Part shown: positions 47,801 to 58,964 of the stretch, one piece after another
Layout: each line of letters begins with the position of its first letter
Position numbering within the stretch: position 1 is the stretch's first letter
Assembly: GCA_963457665.1 (NCBI GenBank)
Contig: OY735222.1
Location: 37,754,891 to 37,818,890 of the forward strand
Length of the DNA stretch: 64,000 nt
Reading direction: 5' to 3'
Source: Thysanoteuthis rhombus
Taxonomy: Eukaryota > Mollusca > Cephalopoda > Oegopsida > Thysanoteuthidae
Notes under the pieces: generated by a model
Database searches by the model: none
What the model was told of the DNA's origin: nothing
The model's input: the letters and a program-made list of their open reading frames with translations, nothing else
Program-made: the position numbers and the translations under genes

Positions 47801-50800
47801 GTTGGCAAACATTTGTGGAGGTGGCCCAAATCAGAAATGTTTTTATGTCTTGCGGGCCAAAGTGAATGAAAAATGAAACAATGATCATAAAAGCTTTTTA
47901 GTTTTTAAAAATTATTTCATTATATCAACACGAACTTCCATGTAATTTCAATCTACGATAACTATGAAATTCTTCTTTAGGGATAAAATATTATTTCATT
48001 GTAGTTCAAACTCTGCATATACGAATAGAACAGCAGGAATGTATAATGTTAAAACAGTTTTAACAATAAAACATTGATTTGTTTGAGACCAATGTGAAAA
48101 TGAAACTTTTGCTTCATTTTTCAAAACTGAATTTTGTTCTCTAACCAAACATAGATGGAGAAAACAAAGAATTTTTTTATTCCATGTCACATATATCATG
48201 AAGTCAGCCAGCCAGATGAAATGAGGCCATGGGCTGGAGTTGCCAACTCCTGGAATAAACAAAAGATCAGATATATTTTGTCTGATATTCTTAGATGAGT
48301 CATTGTTGATATTCCACAAGCTGTTCAGACTTATATTTTCTTATCTTTGTTGGTTTGATCCCTAAATTTCAACATCTGTGGTGTATTTTGACCTTTCTTT
48401 AGTGTATAATCCATCAGGTGTGTTAACAGAGCTATACTTGACTTCTTGGCTACAAACAACATGATGAACGTTGAATGGTACATAGAAGTACTTGAAAATC
48501 ACCCCTTTGGTTCAAAATTCCCAGAGAGTTATCAACTATGACAGCCATCTGGAGGAGGCTAGAGGATACAACAGCTGAAATGTTGTACCTATAACAACCA
48601 AGATGTGGACACAAGTCCGAGAAAACCCATGTATGACAGTCTAAGTTATGAAAGTAAGAGACACTTGATACTTATTTAGCTGAAGTTGCAATATACAGAA
48701 AGAAAAAAATATCAAAATTTTATGTTTAACAAAAAATGGCAAATTCCAAGTTAGTATAAATACCATATTTCCAGTTGTCAAAGATGCTGTTTTTTCCCAA
48801 GTATAAGACTTGAAAATTTACCCTGCATCCAGCAGGCTGAAGGTCACTTTTTTCATGGGCTTATTCTTTTTTTTCTTAATTTTGCCAAAACTGGGGTGCC
48901 TCCTTGACAACAGGAAATATGGTAATCAATTCCAACACAAACAGCAAGAATTAAGGGAAATAAGAAATAATTACCAGGTCTGGCTTCTTTTACAGCTTCA
49001 TTAAGGGTCTCAGCAAATCCAGAAGGGATTTCTTCAAGCAACTAGAAAGAAACACAAAATAAACATAAAATTCTAAAATGCACTATTTAAAAAAAAAAAA
49101 GAACAGCTCTGAAAGTCACTCCATGTCAGTAAAAATAGAATTTCCATTTTGACATTACCATTTCATATCTTGATTATTATTTGATTTGGATGGCCACCGT
49201 GAAAAAATTACTAAACATTCAGAGTGCACATACCTCTGCCACTGCAATTGTCTCTAAAAATGGAATAGAAATTCTTTGATCTGCTCCAAAATTTTTTGAC
49301 TGCCCCTTCAATAATGGTCCATCCTTCCACAAAATGACATTGGAAAATTGCATCGACAAAGAAACAAAACTGGGTAACCTCCTTTCAACTTAGTTGGCAG
49401 AGATAAGAAATTCTTCTAGTTCTTCAGATATGAAGTTTTAAAGATGTCTTTTCTGGGTCAGCACTTTTTTGTAAGTTTCTGAGTCCATTATTTCTGTTTG
49501 TATTTTATTTAATTCAGATTCATCAAGAAACTGAATGGTTACTGATATAGCATGTCGGGCTGATGATCATCATCATAGTAATGAATGAAAAAAATCATTA
49601 AAATATTTATTAAGTATAAAACTCCTGGTATAAACAAAAAATCAACTGAATATTGTCTGATATTCTTAGACAAGTCATTGTTGATATTCCACAGATTTAA
49701 TTATTAGAATGAAATAAGCCCTCAAGATAAATTTCATGGATACTAGAAGGGATAGAAATAACTCAAATTATAACCAAACAAGAAAAATATGTTTTTTGAT
49801 AATTCTCTTAACACAACGTAGCAAATGAGAAAAAAAAGATTATTTACTCTATGTACACCACGAAAAGTAGCTGTAATGGAAGAAATATTCTGATGCACAA
49901 AAAAGAATCAACAATCAAGATGGAGGTAAATAGTAGCAAAAAATTAATAATGATTTATAATACATCATCTAATAATATAAATTTAAAAAATGTCTGATAA
50001 ATGTCTTTTTGGCTCTTCCATCTTTTTGCTATTATAAAATTCAAGTGCTACAGAGTGGAGCACTTTGAGAAAAAATGCTCATTGAAGCAACATGCTTTCA
50101 GCTTTATTCTCACATTGTTTCTGTCTTATTGAATAAAAATATGGCAAACTCTTTTCCCTCTACTTTTTACTGTTAAAATTTCATAGCTAAAACTATCACA
50201 TAAATCAAATATTTCAGCATTCTTCAGAAGTACAGTAGACTAATTGAGACAAGTTTTTGGTTTAAGTAATGGAATGAAAGCAAGGGGAAGTAATCATGAC
50301 AAAATTGAAGGTACCAAAGCATAAAATTTCACTCTCTCTATGTTTAATCTATCTATATAAACGCCATATATGCAAATTAGTATGTTTATTTGGTCGGTTG
50401 TGTGTCGTGTTAGAGTCCTGTTGTAATCTTGAAGTTATAATGGAAATAATTATTGTGAAAAAGGTTAACAGAGCTAAATTAAAAGATAAAAGGATTAAAA
50501 AATTGAACATTGATAACAACAAAAAATGCATTGAAATTTTAATGTATGAAGAAAATGCTGTGTGGGTTATTGAAAGAAAAGAGAGTCATTGAATTAGTGA
50601 TTAAGTGGTGAATCTCTTTTTCTAACAATAGCCAAATTCAAGAAAATATCACAGCCAGACAGGAAGGGGAACACAGAGTAGCTATATAATTCAAGAAAAA
50701 AAAATATGCAATAATGGCCCCAAAATATCGCAATACTGTCAGCACACACCAAAAACAAAAAAAAAAAGAATTTATCAAAAATACTATTGCAATAAAGTCA

Positions 50801-53800
50801 AAATGGCCCAAACCAAAAAATTCATGGCCAAATACTTTTTAAAAAATCAGGAAAAGAATAAGGCCAAATTTGAAAAAAATCTAGCTTTACTTTTTTTCTA
50901 AATTCTTTCAATAAAATAATATATAACTTTTGTAATGAAATAAGTATCTTTTTTAATATGATAAATTTCTTTCGAAGACTTTTTTTCATACCCAAGATAT
51001 CTGTGGTGACTTTTCTTAGACAACATTTTGTTTCAAGACTCTATATCAGATAACCCTTTTGAAATGGCTAGAGTTGAGTTATGACTTTAAATAACACTTA
51101 AAATTAGAATACTGGAATTATCAAAAATAAATTACCCAATAAAATAGTTTTATGTCGATTCTATCAGAATTGTCACTTCCAAGTGATTAAGAAAATAGTT
51201 TTCTTTCATTTTCATAAAATTTCATTAAGCATAAATATAAATAAACAAATATAGGACCTAAAATGAAATTCTATTTATAATTCTAAAATCCTATTCTTAA
51301 ATTTAGAAAAAAAAAATTCAACAAAAAAACCCTTTTTCCAAAATACTGTACTAATCTTATAGTAATGAAAAATTGCTTGAAACAGTCAAAGTAATTTTCC
51401 TCCCTGAAAATTTACATAATTACTGTAAGTGAATTTTTTTTAATGCCAACTGCATCTATGGTTCCAATTCATACCTTCTCCAGGGGCATTAGTAAGAAGT
51501 GAACACAGATTATCTCAGTTGGAATTTCAACTCGGCTCACAGATTCTATCTTCTATGCTGCTATCTTCTTGGTCATTGGCACCTTCATTGATATTCTTTT
51601 TAGAAATAAAAGTATATAAATCTCTCCTGTATTCTTTTCAGGTCTTTCAAGCACTAAAAAAGCATGAGTTAGTTGCATTTAACGTCTGAGAAAGAAAACA
51701 GGCAGTTTTTATAAGTATCTACCCAAAAAAATCCTATTGCAAAGGGAGTTAATGAATCCTGTTGCTATTTGTCAACAAAGAAATAATGCTTGAAGAATAT
51801 TGAAAAAACCATAATTTGTGAAGATACTATGAAATCGGGCATGGTTGATCATGTGTAGAGGGGAAATGAATTAAATTAAAATAATTGGAAAATAAGGTAA
51901 CTGAAAAAGAAGAGCTATGATTCGATAACCTCCGCAGCAGGCTAAGCATAGAAATAAGCACTAAATGGAACCCTTTCAGTAAGAAAGAACAGACATTAAG
52001 CTCAAAAATTCCATCACTTAATTATTCTCTGGTGGATGAAAGCATTGGTTGAGTGCATCAAGTTACCTGTTGGTTATGAGCTCAATCCCTGGTTCAGGCA
52101 ATGAAAGTCATATCCTCTGGTTCAGTAGAATAAGCAAACGTGGCATCACAAGGAAGAATCAACTGATATGAGATACTCCTTAGCATGGACAGTAGAAATG
52201 AGAACAAGCCACGCCTATGGATTGTAAGAAGGGTTCAGTTTCAAATTCCCCAATGGTAACTGAATATGATTGACACCTGAGGAAAGCCAGAAGGTACAAT
52301 GGCTGAAATTTTGTGACTATAACAACCAAAATGAGAACACTAGTCAGAATAGATCAGTGTGTAATAATTAAACCGGTCTATAAATCAAACACTGCAACGG
52401 TGTGGAAATTCAACCACAGTACAATAAATAGCTTTAGGTACTTTATCTGTTCAGCATCACCTTGTAAAAACAGCACAGTCGTTGTTGTCTCTTTCTGGCC
52501 TCAAAGTCTTATTTGAGGTTATCTGTGGTTTCCATCAATACATACTGGACTAAATCAACCCAAAATGTATCAGAAGCATGAGGGTGGGCCAGTAATGATG
52601 ATGATAGCAAGAAAAGTCGCATTATTATATTTGAAACTAAGATGGGCATTATGAAGTGAATTGAAAGCAGGTGCTTATGGGATATATTGTTCTACTGTTG
52701 TGACAATTTTCAAAGGACACAGATTGCATTAAGTAACAAGTAAAAGGTTCTGTACCAACGCACTCCATGAGATATATCAGTACCTCGCATAAACGAATCA
52801 CCATCGCCTGCACATGTACCAGAACGATTACCTAAAATGAATAGATTTTTTATCCAAAATTATTTTGAAAAGCATCTCGACTTTGGACAAAAAAGCAATT
52901 TTCTGAAAAAATGAAAAAATGAATTTTAGATGGTTCATAGATGTGCACTCTTGCAAATCATATGATGAAAGGTAACCATAGATTATTTTGATACTTAGAG
53001 TAAAATCAGGTATGATTAGTCACTCAATATTAACCATCACATTGGTCATGTCTTTTGGCAGCTTGCTGCATTGGGGATGATCAATTTTAAAAAATTGGAA
53101 AATGAGGTGATCAATGAATAAATTATTTCTCTCTTTTTGTTGGGCAGTGATCACTAAAAATGTTTGAATTATATAAAAACAAGCATGAATGCTGTAAGAC
53201 AAAAACTAAGAGACCAATTTGGCACTAAAAGCCTGGGGGGGGGTTCAAACAACAAAAACAAAACATTTTTTTCTAGACATAATAACGAGTTAAACATTTC
53301 AGTGCACTAGCTTCATTGGTATGCGATGCATACACACATAGATAGCCAGCCAGCCCAACTTAAAAACTGAAGGAACCTTTGACTTTATTGACATACAATG
53401 AAGTGAAATGATTTATCTGAAATAGTAAATAAAATAAATGCAACATAGTTCTGTGTGGAAAAAAAAAATCCAATGATACTTACTGGAGGAATGACATATA
53501 TCGAGGATAATAAGGGCTTCATGACTTCTTTCACATAATCAACAGTTTTTTGTAATTTGAATCGAATTTGGTCAGCTCTGACCTAAAAACAAAACAAAAA
53601 ACTGCAAATGTAAATTTAAATATGATTTACTTCATTTAAATATGTAAAAAAACATGTGGAAACCATTAACAATACACGACAATAAACAAGAAAAAAAACA
53701 GTCGGTTCAAAAGGTGCAAAATCGTATATACTTTTGACAGCATTTGACACCATTCATTACAGCAATAGAAGTATTTGTTTCCAAGTGAGTTTTCAAGTTG

Positions 53801-56800
53801 ATCCCCCATAAAATAATTATTGCATTGAAAATAAAAATGAAAAAATATTATCCAAAATGCAACATAATTCATCGTTTTTTTCTCTCTTCCTTCTTTGTAT
53901 TTTCTATTTTTTTCAATCACAAGAACACGTTTTATTTCATTTTTATTCTTTACTGGATTTTCTTCAAATTCAGACATGATTAAGGAAGGTGTTATTGAAC
54001 TGAATTAGAGGAGAGAGAGAAATAAAATAAATAGATAAATAAATAAAAATGTCTACATAAATAAATTTAGATAGGTCAGGTCTTGTGGGGGACAATAATT
54101 TGTTCTGATTGGGATTTGTTTCGTCTTCACTATTTGTTATGTAAATATATGTTTTATATTTTTAAAGAGTTGGACAAAAATGACCCAACTTTCACTCTAG
54201 TTAGAATGATATGAATAAATACTTGGAAATTAGCCTGACCTCTTGTCTTTGAATCATGCTACAGCAAAGTCAGATACAGATTTTTCCACTTGTAATGGTC
54301 AGAAGAAAACAATATAACTATATAATTTGATAGCAGGAATACCTGGTGTTGCCTAGAGAAAAAATAAATAAGAATTTGACGACACAATTGAAAATATGTT
54401 TTTGATATATTTCTTCTTACACAATATAACAAAAGTTTTGAACAACACCAAATGGTGAAGCCATCATGACCTCATTGTGAGCCTAATTGCTTACTTGAAT
54501 ATCTTTAATATCTCTCCTCGAACTGGATATCTACTGACAAGACAGATTTTAAAGACTACATCTACTAAACAATTAGATGTTTCTTTTAATAAAGTAATAT
54601 ATTTTTGGAATAAGTTGCATAGTTTTGTTATATTCAATAATAGTTATGAGAACAATTTAGATAAGTTTAGAAATAATGGAAAGAGTATGAGCTTACACCA
54701 ACATTTTTGGAATCTGTCTAATGAGATTTTCAATACTGATTAGTGAAATGAATTGAAGTGCTGATATTGATTGTATTCATGTAGATAGGATGTGTTTATA
54801 TAAATTTTATATCTATTTTGAAGTTAATGAGTAGTTATTGTGTATAGTTGGAGATGCCCAAAGAGACATGATAAAATAATATAATCAAAATTTGAGTGTC
54901 TGTGTCATTGTGTCTCAGGGGTCTGCAACCTTGAAAATCTGCATGAATACACCACCAGACACCATCTAAAACATTTTTTTTTTTGTTATTTCAAAAAAGC
55001 GCTTTTTTGGTTCTCTGTGGTCATTTTGGATAAACAATGTTCAAATCCTGAGCAGTTTTTTTTTTTTAGATAATTTCAGACGAATGATCATTTTTTTTTA
55101 ATTAGTTCTGATACATGCACAGAATATAGTGATTCATTCATGAGAGGTATATCTTATTTCTGATCCATATTGCTTATTTAATGATTGTAGAATATCAACC
55201 TGAGAGTTGCAATAAAAAACAACGGAAATAAGATACAAGAAATACTAGTCAAAAATCAATAATACAGGTACACCACCGATTCACTGGCACCTGATGGTTC
55301 TGTACCTCTTTTAATTAATTGTTTATACTGCAATGGTTGTTACTGCTACATTGATTTTGTAAAATTCATAACCTAATTCGCTTAGTAATGGCTTTAAAAC
55401 AAAGTGTAGGAGTCAAAAACGCATTGGAACTTGAGAGGCCTATCAGATCAGCATTGCCAACTAAAAAAGTATTTTTTGCACGAGTTTGACTGCCAAAAAG
55501 CACTAAATGTCTTAAAAATAGCAAAAAAAACACCAAACAGATACAACAAATACACACAATACATAGAATCAAATTACACTAACTGTAAAAAGGAAATGAA
55601 TTAGACAGAAAACATTTCAGTAGTCAATGAATGAAAATCATCGCCCTCTCTTTTCCCTTTCATCTGTCACTAAAAAGATTACTAACCCCAGTCCCCACAG
55701 TTTTCAATCCATTTCTGCACACATTATGACGGTTGGTCTAGAAGAAATGTGTGAGTGTGTGTGCATCTGTGGGGTTGGGGTGGGTTGGACCAGTTAGTAT
55801 ACAATACGTATTTACAGAAAATCATGCTAACTTTATACTTATTTTTACTCGCTGTCAGGAAATGGCACCCAGCATTCTTAATGCAGCAAAGAGTAAAACT
55901 TGGATCAAGGTTTGTAAAAATCGAAAATTTGTTACCACACGCAGACTCACTATTAACATAATAGAAAATTATGGATCTCAACTTCCACATAATAACAGGT
56001 CTACAGAGTATTTGTATTTGTTTAATTGTTATACCTTTATCTGTTACATGTACATTAACAAAACTGTATCATTTATATTGATTTATTGCATTTAACTATT
56101 CAATTCATAAGTATTCATTTGGTTTTTAAGTTTTCCAACAGTCCAAACGTTTTAAAGATGTGAGATATACAAAATTAGTTAGTCAGGGGTGTATTATTGA
56201 ATTATTATTACGTGAACTCTGTTGGTCCGGCAAAATGGATAATCCGGCACTGTTCTGGGATTATGGGTGTCAAAAAATCGGTAATGAACCTGTAATTGAC
56301 AATGTTGATCTTAAAAATTTGAAGAATGGAAAAATGAAAAATCTGAACCCAAATAAGATTACACTACTGCAAGGAAGAAAAATTAATCCTGTCACTAAGT
56401 TATAAAATGTGATTAACTTCATGTGAGACAAAAAATGTTAACAGTGAAATTCAAATGACTATAGATTCCAAACCATCAATTCTAAATTTCTTTAGAAATT
56501 TTTGCGGGAAAGATTTTTCACTCGGCTTTCTAGGTCTCTGCTTATAGACTAATGCAGACTCTTGCTATCAAAAATATTGCAGCATTTCTACAGGAAATGA
56601 ATAAAAGATATTTTACAAAGTGAAATATTGAACAGTGACAAGACAAAAGTATTTATACTCAGGAAGTGAATAAGATATTTATCTACAGAAAAAGCTTAAA
56701 GAGTGCATACATTAAACACCCCATAATTGATTGAAATTTTTATGTAAATGTCCTGAATAAATTTCCAGCTGTATTTCTGAGATTATCATTATTATACACT

Positions 56801-58617
56801 GTTTCATTCAGACTAGAGACCTCATCTTCATTGTTATAGTTGGTTGACTTAGTATTGGTATATTGATATTAGTATATTATAGACTTCTTTTTTAGTACTG
56901 AATATATTTTCTTCAACGTAGCTAAAATATAACTACTTTTTAGATGCACTGGCATCTAAAGCACTGATTGCTATCACTGACAGACAAATCGATGTAGCAA
57001 ACTCCTCACATCATTTCAACAAAGCATTCCTCCTATGAATCTGATGTCACTTGGATGGCATTTTATTATTTTGTCATCAGAACATAGAATTCTATTTTAC
57101 TCAGTCAGAAGACAAATGCATCAATTGCATGAATTAAATTCTTTCTTACAACAATCATAATGTTGAATGAAGGTCATTTAGAGGAAAGTGCTTTTGAAGT
57201 TAGGAGCTTTGAAAGGATTGGGCTTCTGAAAATGGGGCTTTTAAAAAAGCACTAAAGCATCTATGGTCAAACTTTCAGGCTTATTTAAGTAACAGAGATA
57301 AGAGATGAAAATATAATCAGTAGAATACTAATCATACTTTGAAAATCAAAAAATAAGTACACGCATTATTATTAAGTAATTCTCAAGTAAAGAAAAAGAT
57401 TTGACTGTGACACTGAAAATTGAACTCCACATCTAACCTCTCTGATTTACATATATACTTCATAATCAATCTAAAGTTTTGAAGGCTTATTAAACAGAGA
57501 AAGAATTTTCCACTTTTCTTTCAACCGAAAAAGGATACGATTTTCTTATTTTGAGAGAGGGAGGAGGAGAGAAATAACTAATAACAACTTTCATATTATT
57601 TATACCTCAAAAAATAAAAACATCAAAAAAGGAATAAAACTATTTCTGGTATTTATCCACAAGGCATCTTTATGGTATCGCATTCCATCAGTAAATCCAT
57701 TTATTGGCAGCCATATTTAAATTACCAATAAAAGTGCAGAGAGATTCTGCCTAACTGGAAAATTTGTTTAAAGAAAGAGAAGAAATTTTGTGAAGTAAGA
57801 ATAAATATAAGTTTTGGAGGATAGTATCATTCCAAATTTCTTATCAATGATTAAGAGGCTATGTTTATATCCAGACAAAAACAATTTATTTTATATATCT
57901 ATGAATTTTCACATCAATTAATCCCAAAATAGAAGATTTAATTTCTATTTAATATGGCATTTTTGCAATATTTTTCAGTTTAAAAAAATATATAATTTGA
58001 ACTGACTTAAAAATCTTGGAATCTTTTCATAAATTACCAGAATATTTGCCAAATACTGATATTTACAAACATTTTGGTAATTAAAAGAACCAATCAGAAA
58101 CATATTACTAAACTGAGAACCCTATTTAACATTTAGAACAGAGTAAAACACCTATGTTTTAGAATGATATCAAATCATATAACACATATAATTGATGAGA
58201 TTAACCCCATTTTATTTCAAGATTAAAAAAATCTTGAAAAAATCAAATGTTCCATTCGAAAAATATTTAATTGATTTAATTCCAAGAACAAGTTAATAAA
58301 GATTTAACATAACAATATTTAAAAGTTTGCAGGGACATCTCTTTTATTTTCTAGTAGTTTCACCACAGATCTAGAAATGAATCATTGTAACAAATTTTCC
58401 CAGAACCAGATTCTGTTGTTGTAGTAGAAAAAATATCTCGCGAGTTTATGAATACATAATTAAAATCAGTGATTTCGCATACTGGGTTTTCAAATAATGA
58501 GAAATAATTCAAATAATCAATCCATTGAAATAATAAGTTTTTATAACTTACATCATTATCATCGGGATATTTTTCTGGTTTGATTTTGGTTTTTACAAAA
58601 CGATATACATTCTTTTC
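29514..58617 (-). CDS. IPPK: Inositol-pentakisphosphate 2-kinase (IPPK), thirteen exons, first exon not in window
   Basis: Phosphorylates Ins(1,3,4,5,6)P5 at the 2-position with ATP to give phytate (IP6). Exons: 58552-58617, 53484-53582, 48975-49041, 45595-45746, 42325-42414, 40276-40331, 37633-37705, 35910-36016, 35095-35240, 34587-34722, 33688-33799, 30761-30834, 29514-29685. All phases fit and total 449 codons plus TAA. Family motifs: YRFVKTK (exon 1 seen), DFAAQSALVLPDFCYVFKPN, IEIKPKTGF (from about 125, the ATP-binding E-I-K-P-K), KVCKFCM, YCPLDLFSG, ALLNTPQNNLKICKDG, DDLDIEGIYPLYEQL, MDGPY, VKDCSIILAM and the catalytic-type MAIIDLDPKP (D418 and D420 in this partial protein). The human protein is about 491 residues; the missing part is the start and GEGN loop. 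The exon at 42325 uses a GC donor. The region at about 238-290 is poorly conserved. Confidence 0.95.
31262..33060. mobile_element. 1.8-kb foldback element with about 500-bp terminal inverted repeats
   Basis: The left arm (about 31262-31790) and right arm (about 32540-33060) are imperfect reverse complements over roughly 500 bp. For example 'acttgtaatgtccattactt' at 31359 pairs with the reverse complement of 32922-32950. 'catatcaaaattctatcg', 'gaaaggtatgatt' and 'caaaaagtttctc' also appear inverted in the right arm. The middle carries tandem units (separate entry). There is no coding capacity. It sits in the IPPK intron between the exons at 33688 and 30834. Confidence 0.75.
31720..32460 (+). 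repeat. Tandem units of a dispersed 'ggatcc…caaaatttaatca' repeat
   Basis: Four diverged units (starting near 31720, 31905, 32165 and 32340) share, in order, 'ctggatccaccccaaaattt', 'aatcatttctt', 'tttcattgaaattcatt', 'gaacttt.gtagatat' and 'tggacaga'. An inverted partial unit follows at 32462-32545. I know repeats of this general pattern from many molluscan and other animal genomes; the family is unnamed here. Confidence 0.65.
36409..36615. mobile_element. mariner-type MITE
   Basis: The left end GGGTGTATCAATAAGTCCAT and the right end, whose reverse complement is TAGATACATCAATAAGTCTG, form inverted repeats like those of mariner elements. The body is about 200 bp and has no transposase. A related end is at 41243-41265. 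Confidence 0.55.
37500..37590 (+). repeat. SINE 3' domain copy next to an IPPK exon
   Basis: 'cagataccttaagaaagcca' then 'gagggtacaacagctgaaat' and 'aaatcagtgtatattgat', 3' part only. It lies just 43 bp from the IPPK exon at 37633-37705. Confidence 0.6.
37775..38170 (+). mobile_element. MITE family A, truncated copy 2, within a local duplication
   Basis: Contains family A blocks 'gtgttggggtgatcaat', 'ccttttgttgggctgtgatc' and 'atgaccaatttagcataaac' but lacks the ends. The left flank ('agcattctaagggaaattat') and right flank ('gattaaaccagtctgttgtg') both recur at 39752-39775 and 40045-40065, showing a diverged local duplication. Confidence 0.55.
38725..38830 (-). mobile_element. LINE 3'-end fragment, second copy
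   Basis: 'accttccccaagattcgcca' then 'tctcggtcatgggcatcaca' and 'ttctgaacttgtccaaatca' match 17125-17200 of the LINE fragment at 17085-17490. It is only about 100 bp long. Confidence 0.65.
40097..40130 (-). pseudogene. Partial duplicate of the IPPK exon at 40276-40331
   Basis: On the minus strand it reads 'agttactgttctcttgatct' then 'atcctcatg' followed by gtaag, about 30 of 34 bases identical to the 3' half of the real exon including its splice donor. Similarity continues about 20 bp past the donor. It would encode YCSLDLSS against YCPLDLFS. The acceptor half is absent (sequence diverges at 'aaatttgtgac'), so it is probably a dead exon copy about 150 bp downstream of the true one in transcription order. 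Confidence 0.75.
40595..41075. mobile_element. 480-bp element with about 140-bp terminal inverted repeats
   Basis: Both ends read 'taactttttattgca' inward. The arms continue through 'cccaaaatttgagttctta' and 'tcagttgtgtga' to 'gatttgaaaaagc' on each side. The centre (40740-40930) is unique and has no family motif; the open frame at 40830-41132 runs across it and one arm and is not a gene. Confidence 0.75.
41755..42148 (+). mobile_element. MITE family A, copy 3
   Basis: Left end AGAAACCCTCACCTA and right end GGTTGATAGTTTCT. Internal blocks are 'gcgggtgatcaagtg', 'tcaccttttgttcgacagtg', an A-run, 'cagccccctagcc' and 'catacataaccagtcagcta'. Ends 177 bp before the IPPK exon at 42325. Confidence 0.7.
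44002..44305 (+). mobile_element. MITE family A, copy 4
   Basis: Left end AGAAAACCATCATGTAAC and right end ATTGACAGTTTCTAATT. Shorter than the others because the part between 'agtctgaatt' and 'gacataagga' is reduced. A 150-codon minus-strand frame at 43615-44067 overlaps it and shows no conserved motif. Confidence 0.65.
44851..44896. repeat. TA microsatellite
   Basis: About 22 uninterrupted TA units in an IPPK intron. Confidence 0.95.
46440..46950 (+). mobile_element. Internally deleted mariner transposase relic
   Basis: In shifting frames the translation shows a helix-turn-helix region (ELLTAVANDSQIMV, LSEDLRISRATISCHLKTIQ, KVKKLEKWVQHERNEL). It jumps directly to the second catalytic-Asp region (FNDNAKPHI) and then VLQHLPYSPT, matching the family HDNARPH and PHPPYSPDLAPSD. 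The segment with the first catalytic Asp and the sequence up to the second is gone, as in deletion-derived non-autonomous copies. Several stops. Confidence 0.75.
47278..47689 (+). mobile_element. MITE family A, copy 5
   Basis: Left end 'gtcactcaatagaaaccgtc' and right end 'ttttgattgagggtttcta'. Internal blocks are 'gagggtgatcaatc', 'ttttgttgggtggtgatcac', a C14 run, 'agccctcttgccccattggt' and 'caaactgaagaaacc'. Confidence 0.75.
47796..48252. mobile_element. hAT-like non-autonomous element
   Basis: Left end CAAGGGTTGGCAAACATTTG with 'ggtggcccaaatc' and 'tgcgggccaaag' inside; right end 'ggccatgggctggagttgcc' then 'aactcctg', its imperfect reverse complement. These GTTGGCAA and GGGCCA landmarks are typical of a hAT group. 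The flanks gtaaaaac and gaataaac agree at 6 of 8 bases, suggesting an old 8-bp target duplication. Confidence 0.65.
48500..48640 (+). repeat. SINE 3' domain copy
   Basis: 'ggttcaaaattcccagagag' then 'catctggaggaggctagagg', 'cagctgaaatgttgtaccta' and 'caaccaagatgtggacacaa'. Only the 3' part of the SINE remains, in an IPPK intron. Confidence 0.6.
52030..52375 (+). mobile_element. tRNA-derived SINE, full length
   Basis: The head has an A-box-like 'tggttgagtgcatcaagtta' and a B-box-like 'ggttatgagctcaatccc' (52072-52089) at tRNA-like spacing. The body is colinear with 22950-23300 ('tagaataag', 'tagcatggacagtagaa', 'gaagggttcagtttc'). The 3' domain is CACCTGAGGAAAGCC…GGCTGAAATTTTGT, ending 'agatcagtgtgtaataatt'. 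Likely amplified by a LINE; partner unknown. Confidence 0.7.
52775..52960 (+). mobile_element. hAT-like MITE family B, copy 2
   Basis: 'cagtacctcgcataaacgaa' then 'cacatgtaccagaac', 'tagatggttcatag' and 'cactcttgcaaatcat', colinear with 23985-24255. Confidence 0.5.
53027..53393 (+). mobile_element. MITE family A, copy 6
   Basis: Left end 'cactcaatattaaccatcac'. Internal blocks are 'tggggatgatcaat', 'tttttgttgggcagtgatca', 'agagaccaatttggc', 'tctagacataataa' and 'aactgaaggaacc'. The right end is eroded. It ends 91 bp before the IPPK exon at 53484. Confidence 0.65.
54470..54830 (+). mobile_element. CR1/jockey-like LINE 3' end
   Basis: Encodes SPRTGYLLTRQILKTTSTKQ, then FNKVIYFWNKLHSFVIFNNS and YENNLDKF, another copy of the C-terminal end seen at 27530-27760 with the WN.L…LDK spacing kept. 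5'-truncated and diverged. Confidence 0.65.
54915..55150 (-). mobile_element. hAT-like MITE family B, inverted copy 3
   Basis: The plus strand starts CAGGGGTCTGCAACCTTGAA (a hAT-type end) and continues with 'aatctgcatgaatacacc', 'accatctaaaaca', an 'aaaaaagcgcttttttgg' block and 'tgattcattcatgagaggta', the reverse of the order at 23985-24255. Confidence 0.55.
56165..56270. mobile_element. Possible pogo/Tigger-type end
   Basis: 'gttggtccggcaaaatggat' followed by 'aatccggcac' resembles the 'ATAATCCGGCAC' terminal region of pogo-type elements. The other end was not located. Confidence 0.3.
56410..58540. other. IPPK intron sequence, nothing recognised
   Basis: Very AT-rich, with no exon, repeat pair or RNA gene noticed on either strand. 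Confidence 0.4.
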
Positions 58618-58964
58618 CTGAAAATAAAAAAGAGAGAAAATATTGCTATACAGAAAAAATTACAAAGTATAAAGCAACAGATATTTTATATATATATTGA
58701 TAATTTGGTAAAACATATTAATAAATAAAAAAAAGTCTATCATTTTTTAGCACTGTCACTTATGATATGTTAATGTGTCATTCTCTTTTTCAATATTTCC
58801 ATACTGGCAGTTTAATCATTTTCATATTGAAAAAATCATTGTAAAAAAGAAATATTTATAAAAACTAAGAAACACATGCTTTTATCAACAAGGTAACTCT
58901 GCTATCAATGAATTACAACATTTGCAGACATGTATCATTTTTCAGTTCTCACCTCAAAATATGA

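Noticed and set aside
47996..48319. 107-codon minus-strand frame as a possible hAT transposase piece
   Set aside because: It lacks recognisable hAT catalytic or dimerisation motifs, and the host element is only about 450 bp.
50296..50592. 98-codon plus-strand Lys/Ile-rich frame
   Set aside because: Low-complexity composition, no domain, and a frame on the other strand over the same bases; likely chance.
55751..56095. 114-codon plus-strand frame
   Set aside because: No family motif and no splice context. It begins in a GT-rich stretch and lies in an IPPK intron.
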